DNA of 64,000 nucleotides from Chloropicon primus (Eukaryota; Chlorophyta; Chloropicophyceae; Chloropicales; Chloropicaceae), in NCBI GenBank assembly GCA_023205875.1, contig CP060766.1, positions 541,068 to 605,067 on the forward strand, given 5' to 3'. Position numbers and translations under genes: made by a program. A model generated the notes under the pieces. It saw nothing but the letters and a program-made list of their open reading frames with translations. It was not told where the DNA came from and made no database searches. Shown here piece by piece: positions 59,031 to 64,000 of the stretch (positions are counted from its first letter, which is position 1; each line of letters starts with the position of its first letter).

Positions 59031-61957
59031 ATGATGAAGGAGAAGGTGTTGTCGTGGAAGCTTGTGAGGATTGTTTTGTTTTATGTGGTGGTGGTGTCGT
59101 GTGTGTACTGGAGTTGGCACCGGGTGCCGGAAGTCGTGAGGGATGAGGACGACGGGAAGGACAGGATAGAGGGGCTCTCCGCCTCGCACGCGTTCTCAGA
59201 GGAGAGAGCCATGAGGCACGTCCACCAACTCGCGGAGGTCATAGGACAGAGGCAGGTGAGTCAGGGAGCGAGCTGGGACTTCACTACAGGTCCATCGATC
59301 GATGGATGGGTTGACTGACGGAATGGCTTTGTGCTTGGCTTCCAGGTGGGGACCTACGGGCTGGTCCGAGCGGAGGAGTACCTGCTGGAGGAAAGCTTAA
59401 AGGTGAAGAGGATGTGCAAGGAGCTGGGAACCTGCGTGGCGGAGGTGACCGAGGACACCGTGTCGGGGGCCTTCCAGTACAACAAGACGGGGGAACCCCT
59501 GTACTTGAGCTACTCCGGGCTGAAGAACATCCTGCTGACGCTGTACCCCAAGGGGAGTGACCTTTGGGGGGGTAACCATTCTGACCACAGGGCGCTCCTT
59601 CTGAACGCGCACTTCGATTCGGCGATGTCGTCCCCCGGGGCGGCGGACTGCGCCTCCTGCGTCGGGGTGGCTCTGGAGTCCGCGAGGGCCTTGGCGGCAA
59701 GCGGACCGACCGGGAAGGTGGCTTTCCTTCTCAACGGAGGGGAGGAGATCTACATGAACGCGGTCCACGGCTTCGTCAAGGGCCACGGCAAGAGATACCA
59801 CAAGGAGGGCTACAAGGACGCCTACTTTGCCTTCATCAACTTGGAGGCCACCGGGTCTTACGGGCCGGACGTCGTCTTTAGGGCCAACAGCGAGGCCTTG
59901 CTGCGCTCTTACGTCAGAAGGGCGCCCAGGCCGAGGGCCACCGTGATCGCCCAGGACATCTTTGGATCCGGAGTGGTCCCCAGCGACACCGATTACAGCG
60001 TGTTGGGCGGCGAGCAGTTCGGTAACCTGACCGGCATGGACCTCGCAACGATGTTCGACAGCAGGTCGTACCACTGCGCGAGGGACACGTACGACAGGAT
60101 CAAGAGGGGCAGCCTGCAGGCCTACGGGGACAACGTGCTGGAGATCGTCAAGGACGTGTCCGCCGGGCTGGAAGAGAATGACGAGGACAAGGTCGGGGAC
60201 ATGGTGTACTTTGACATCCTTGGCCTGGGCGTGGTGTCTTACTCGCCAAAGGTCACCTTCTTCCTGCACAACCTGCCCCTCGTGCTCACCGCCTTTGTCT
60301 TGGACAAGGAGCTCCTGTTCGGCAGCAGGAACAGGATCAAGTTTTTTCTTGCGGTGCTCAAAGGAATCTTGGCGTGCTGCCTCAGCTTTGCTTGCTGCCT
60401 GGTCTTCCCGGCGGCCGCGGCCCTCCTGGCCTGCGCCCCGAGCGGGGAGGCCGCCATGACCTGGTACGGCAAGCCCGGCGTCGCAGCGGTCTTGCTCTTT
60501 CCGCCTGCCCTGGCGGGCCTCCTCCTCCCCTACCTCGTGCTCTTCATGGGCGGCGGGGAGGGTGGAAACAAAGGGAGCGGCAAGGGATTGAGGAAGCTCA
60601 GCTGGGACTCCTTCCTGTCCCACTGCTTCGGGACGCTCCTGGTGTTCTCCGCGCTGTCGTCTTACATGACGACGAACGAGAAGGGGATCATGGGGCACTC
60701 TGGCTACATCTTCGCGTACTTCTCGTTCAGCACGCTGGCCTGCCTCGCAAGGTGAGTTATCCGGGAGTGGTCCCCCTGGTGCATTATCTTGTCCTTTCTC
60801 TTTGTTTGACCTGACCGCCTCGATTCGTTCATCGGGTTCCTTCTCCCCCAACCAGGTCTTGGAGCAAGCAAGATGTCTCCCTGGACGGCCTGGCCCTGGC
60901 CCTGCACTTCCTGCCCCTCGCGGCCAGTGCCAACGTCTGCATGTTCGCCTGGCTCTTCTTCTCGGACAGGCTGGGCCTGATGGGCGGCGGAGGGGAGTCT
61001 CTCCTCGCGGCGGCAAAGTCGGACGTTACGCTCGCGGTGATCACCGGGATTTGCGTCCTCGTGTGCGTGGGCCCCCTCGTCCCTTGGATCTTGGCCGCGG
61101 CGCCAAGCCGGGGATCCAGGGCCAGGGTGGTGGCCGGACTCCTGGCGTGCTCCCTCTTGGGCTGGGCCTACGCTTACAACTTCTCGGGAGAAGACGGGGG
61201 TGCCTTCTCGCGGGAGGACCCCAAGAGGGTCTTCGTGGTGAACTCGTACGAGCTGGACACGTCGCTGTGGGCCAAGATCGTTCCCTCTGGCCTGGCCCTC
61301 GGCCTGCCAGGAAAGGGGCTCAAGCTCAGGAGGGGCGCGGGGGCGGAGAGGTGGACCTTCATGGGGGCGGACGCGGCCCCCCTCAAGCCTCTGGTCCTGG
61401 ACGCCCTCGGGGACGTGGAGGAGCAGGACCTGATCGCTCCGGTCCCCCGGGAGTTCCTCCTGCCCCACTACCCCAAGCAGAAGAGGATGAAGGACGTGGC
61501 CCACGTGGTGGAGGACCTCCAGCACCACGACGCCTTGGAGAGGAGCGGGATCGAGGTCCCAAAGTTCAGGAAGACGGTGAGCGGGCTCCTCGGGGCCGGG
61601 GTCCTCAAGGGCGTGAGGTGCGAGGTCATCATTGATACCAACGTGCCAGGCTACCACACCCTGAACATCACCGGCGACCTGGACAGGTGGAGCTTCACCA
61701 AGGGGAGCCTGCTGCCCTCCCAGGTGGGCGACACCAGGGAGCACGACTCGTACATTGTGCACCACCACGGGCACGGGGATGCGGGGAGGCACTGGAGGTG
61801 GTGGTTCCACAGGAAGCAGAGGAGCCAGCCGGCCCTGGTGACCTGGAGCTACACCAACCTCACGGAGACCGAGGCCATCGCCGGCATGGCCAGGAAGCTC
61901 CCGGAGACCGTTACGGGCATCTATCAGACCACCCTGACCCACACCTTTGAGTGCTAA
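59031..61957 (+). CDS. ERMP1-like membrane M28 metallopeptidase
   Basis: Three exons, 59031..59255, 59346..60751 and 60856..61957, with GT-AG borders, give 910 residues. One N-terminal helix (LVRIVLFYVVVVSCVYWSW) precedes the M28 peptidase domain: NAHFDSAMSSPGAADC (ligands His164, Asp166), NGGEEIYMNAVHGF (Glu208-Glu209), FINLEATGSYGPDVVFR, GVVPSDTDYSVLG and YHCARDTYDRI. From about 325 to 600 there are roughly eight more transmembrane helices, then a beta-rich lumenal C-domain (MGADAAPLKPLVLDALGD). This is the ER metallopeptidase 1 (FXNA) layout. Zinc ligands appear intact; the substrate is unknown. It is the last gene before the telomere. Confidence 0.9.
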
Positions 61958-63193
61958 AGACGGACGGACGGAAGGACGGACGGAAGAACCTCCCAGATCA
62001 GATATTATTTATTCATAGGAGTAGAACGTATAATATTCATATATATATATATTTAACACCTAACTAAACTCGTTACCAAAGTCGTTACGAGTCTTTGCTC
62101 GTGTGCATGAAAATGTTTTTTTACCCACTTGGGGCCAAAGAAGAAAGGACACCAGTGAGGTCCTGCGCGGGAGGAGGCATTGTGGGCGGCAGAGGAAAAC
62201 AAGTGTGTGTTGTGCGCGCATGGATTGGGCCTTATTTCATTCTGTCGTCCTTCCGATGATCGGGAGAGGCCAAGCTGTGGTGGGAAGTGGCCGGCGCACC
62301 CGTACCGTTGCCGGGGGGCGAGGGAGGAGAGGTGTTCTTGGGCGATTCAGGAGTGTGGGAGAGGAGAGAAGGCAAGTAGATGTGATTGTGGGTAGTTGTT
62401 CGTGGCTTGGATCATCTGTGTTTGGTTCATGGTGACTTGATTGTGTAATGTAGGTGTGTATTATGTGATTCTGTTGCTATTATTGTCCATTTTTGGGCCT
62501 ATTTTTTGGTACGAATAATGGAGTGACGGATCCAGTTCGTGTCCGATGGCTGTGAAACTTTGTCAGAAGGGGCTTGTATTTTATATTTGGAATTCGTTGA
62601 ATATGGTGTTTGTTCCCGTCGTCCTTGATAGCTGTAGAGATCCATCTGTCGGACCACTAAAACCCAAACCACAGCCCTCCATGGATGATGATGATGTTGT
62701 GTGAATGGAGTCCGTGATGAAGAGCCCTGTTCCGGGTGGAGTGCAATAGAGGGCACCAGAGAATAAAGAGGTCCAATCGTAAACCTTACCCTGATCCACT
62801 CTTCTGCTGGAATCCGTCGTCTTATGCGACCTGATTTAGGGCCGACTAAAACCCAGATCACACTTAAGACTTATACCAGAAAGAAAAAGTGCGGTGGCTG
62901 GAGGCACCACGGAAAGCTTGTATGATGCGGCGGTGTCTTTCACTTAGGCTTCTTTTGTTCTCCGGCTCCTTTCCTTGGCCAGGACTTCCTTCCTTCCTTC
63001 CTCGGGCAAACCCTACTCAAGGCACTTAGGACCCACGAGAGGGCCTTTTAGGCGTTAGGTTTTAGGACTCCCAAGGCTTTAGGAAACGCGGTGCTTTGGA
63101 GGCACCACGGCAAGCTTGGATGATGCGACGGTGTCGTTCTCTTAGGCTTCTTTTGTTCTCCGACTCCTTTCCTTGGCCAGGTCGTCCTTCCTT
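61958..63193. other. Subtelomeric, gene-free region
   Basis: Begins with GGACGGAC repeats (61968-61986) and an AT-rich stretch at 62000-62060 that probably ends the peptidase transcript. Frames beyond this are short and unlike any gene. TCCTTCCTTCC tracts lie at 62990-63003. The right part carries the ~95-bp direct repeat listed separately, then GTAGGTTT/GTTAGG runs leading into the telomere. Confidence 0.6.
62891..63180 (+). repeat. Pair of ~90-bp subtelomeric direct repeats
   Basis: Copy 1 about 62891-62981 and copy 2 about 63089-63181 share GGAGGCACCACGG, AAGCTTG, GATGCG, TTAGGCTTCTTTTGTTCTCC and CTCCTTTCCTTGGCCAGG, about 198 bp apart. The sequence between them already contains TTAGG-like pieces (TTTTAGGCGTTAGGTTTTAGG at 63047-63067). 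Confidence 0.75.
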
Positions 63194-64000
63194 AGGTTTG
63201 TAGGTTTGTAGGTTGTTAGGTTGTTAGGTTTTTAGGTTTAGGTTTTTAGGTTTTAGGTTTTAGGTTTAGGTTTTAGGTTTTAGGTTTTAGGCCCAGGCCT
63301 TAGGCCCAGGCCTTTAGGCCTTAGGCCTTAGGCCCAGGCCCAGGCCTTTAGGCCCAGGCCTTAGGCCTTAGGCCCAGGACTTTTAGGTTTTAGGTTTTAG
63401 GTTTTAGGTTTTAGGTTTTAGGTTTTAGGTTTTAGGTTTTAGGTTTTAGGTTTTAGGTTTTAGGTTTTAGGTTTTAGGTTTTAGGTTTTAGGTTTTAGGT
63501 TTTAGGTTTTAGGTTTTAGGTTTTAGGTTTTAGGTTTTAGGTTTTAGGTTTTAGGTTTTAGGTTTTAGGTTTTAGGTTTTAGGTTTTAGGTTTTTAGGTT
63601 TTAGGTTTTTAGGTTTTAGGTTTTTAGGTTTTAGGTTTTTAGGTTTTTAGGTTTTAGGTTTTGGGTTTTAGGTTTTAGGTTTTGGGTTTTAGGTTTTAGG
63701 TTTTAGGTTTTAGGTTTTGGGTTTTAGGTTTTAGGTTTTAGGTTTTAGGTTTTAGGTTTTAGGTTTTAGGTTTTTAGGTTTTAGGTTTTGGGTTTTAGGT
63801 TTTGGGTTTTAGGTTTTAGGTTTTAGGTTTTAGGTTTTAGGTTTTGGGTTTTAGGTTTAGGTTTTAGGTTTTAGGTTTTAGGTTTTAGGTTTTAGGTTTT
63901 AGGTTTAGGTTTTGGGTTTTAGGTTTTAGGTTTTTAGGTTTTAGGTTTTAGGTTTTAGGTTTTAGGTTTAGGTTTTAAGGTTTAGGGTTTAGGTTTTAGG
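63194..64000 (+). repeat. Right telomere, main unit TTTTAGG
   Basis: Perfect TTTTAGG units run from about 63379 to 63590 (roughly 30). The flanks hold variants: TTTAGG, TTTTTAGG, TTTTGGG and, proximally, GGCCTTAGGCCCA-type degenerate units (63288-63380). The G-rich strand reads 5' to 3' rightward, the orientation of a right chromosome end. Variants persist to the last bases of the window. Confidence 0.93.

Noticed and set aside
62650-62860. ACTAAAACCC fragments as reversed telomere remnants
   Set aside because: Only two isolated short matches; chance cannot be excluded.
62103-62861. Short open frames in the subtelomere
   Set aside because: No domain, signal peptide or motif support; base composition is unlike neighbouring genes.
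1-64000. CRISPR arrays, insertion sequences, bacterial operons
   Set aside because: The window is eukaryotic: GT-AG introns, organelle leaders, telomere. Tandem repeats here have no CRISPR repeat-spacer structure and no transposase is present.

Overview
ORGANISM. This is GC-rich nuclear DNA from a photosynthetic eukaryote, most likely a small green alga of prasinophyte type. The species is an inference. Support for a plastid-bearing, plant-lineage nucleus: a plastid-type DXS, a prokaryote-type (prephenate/aspartate) aminotransferase with an organelle-type leader, a nuclear gene for bacterial-type ribosomal protein uL24 with a leader, and an A-type cyclin-dependent kinase. Genes are dense, alternate between strands, and have none or a few short GT-AG introns. 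The window ends in a telomere whose main unit is TTTTAGG, G-rich strand pointing right, so it is the right end of a chromosome. LAYOUT. 0-7.7 kb: truncated papain-type protease, small tail-anchored protein, HIRA, a membrane coiled-coil protein, SERINC. 8.4-21 kb: an unknown 965-aa protein, plastid aminotransferase, CDKA, a small membrane protein, a 786-aa coiled-coil protein in three exons, DXS. 21.7-29.1 kb: Swi3/TIPIN-like protein, USP39/Sad1, an HhH-like protein, VPS35L. 29.3-34.9 kb: four secretory or extracellular-type genes, three encoding Pro/Lys/His repeat proteins. 35.2-45.2 kb: mL46, proteasome alpha-7, a divergent CRAL-TRIO protein, a voltage-sensor/phosphodiesterase fusion, UBA3. 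46.4-58.2 kb: a coiled-coil protein, acyl-protein thioesterase, a GLTSCR1-domain SWI/SNF-type subunit, SNAPC4-like Myb factor, a 2-oxoglutarate oxygenase, tyrosine-aminotransferase-like enzyme, uL24c, a quadruple CX9C protein. 59-62 kb: an ERMP1-like M28 peptidase, then about 1.2 kb of subtelomere and 0.8 kb of telomere. HOW IT FITS TOGETHER. Most genes are unrelated housekeeping functions (chromatin, splicing, cell cycle, ubiquitin-like conjugation, retriever trafficking, organelle ribosomes), as expected in a compact eukaryotic genome. Two things stand out. First, a predicted membrane protein at 40.8-43.5 kb joins an S1-S4 voltage-sensor-like module with nine regularly spaced S4 arginines, an S5/loop/S6-like pair and a complete class I cyclic-nucleotide phosphodiesterase domain: a candidate voltage-controlled phosphodiesterase. 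Second, many upstream regions carry one bipartite motif (CGTCTC, 3, 5 or 8 bases, then CTTTCGAWTGATACC-like) in the orientation of the gene. At several loci it occurs in two tandem copies about 160-197 bp apart, close to a nucleosome repeat. LIMITS. All assignments come from reading translations and motifs. No database search was run. Splice sites were accepted only when they keep frame and restore family-conserved sequence or a plausible N-terminus.
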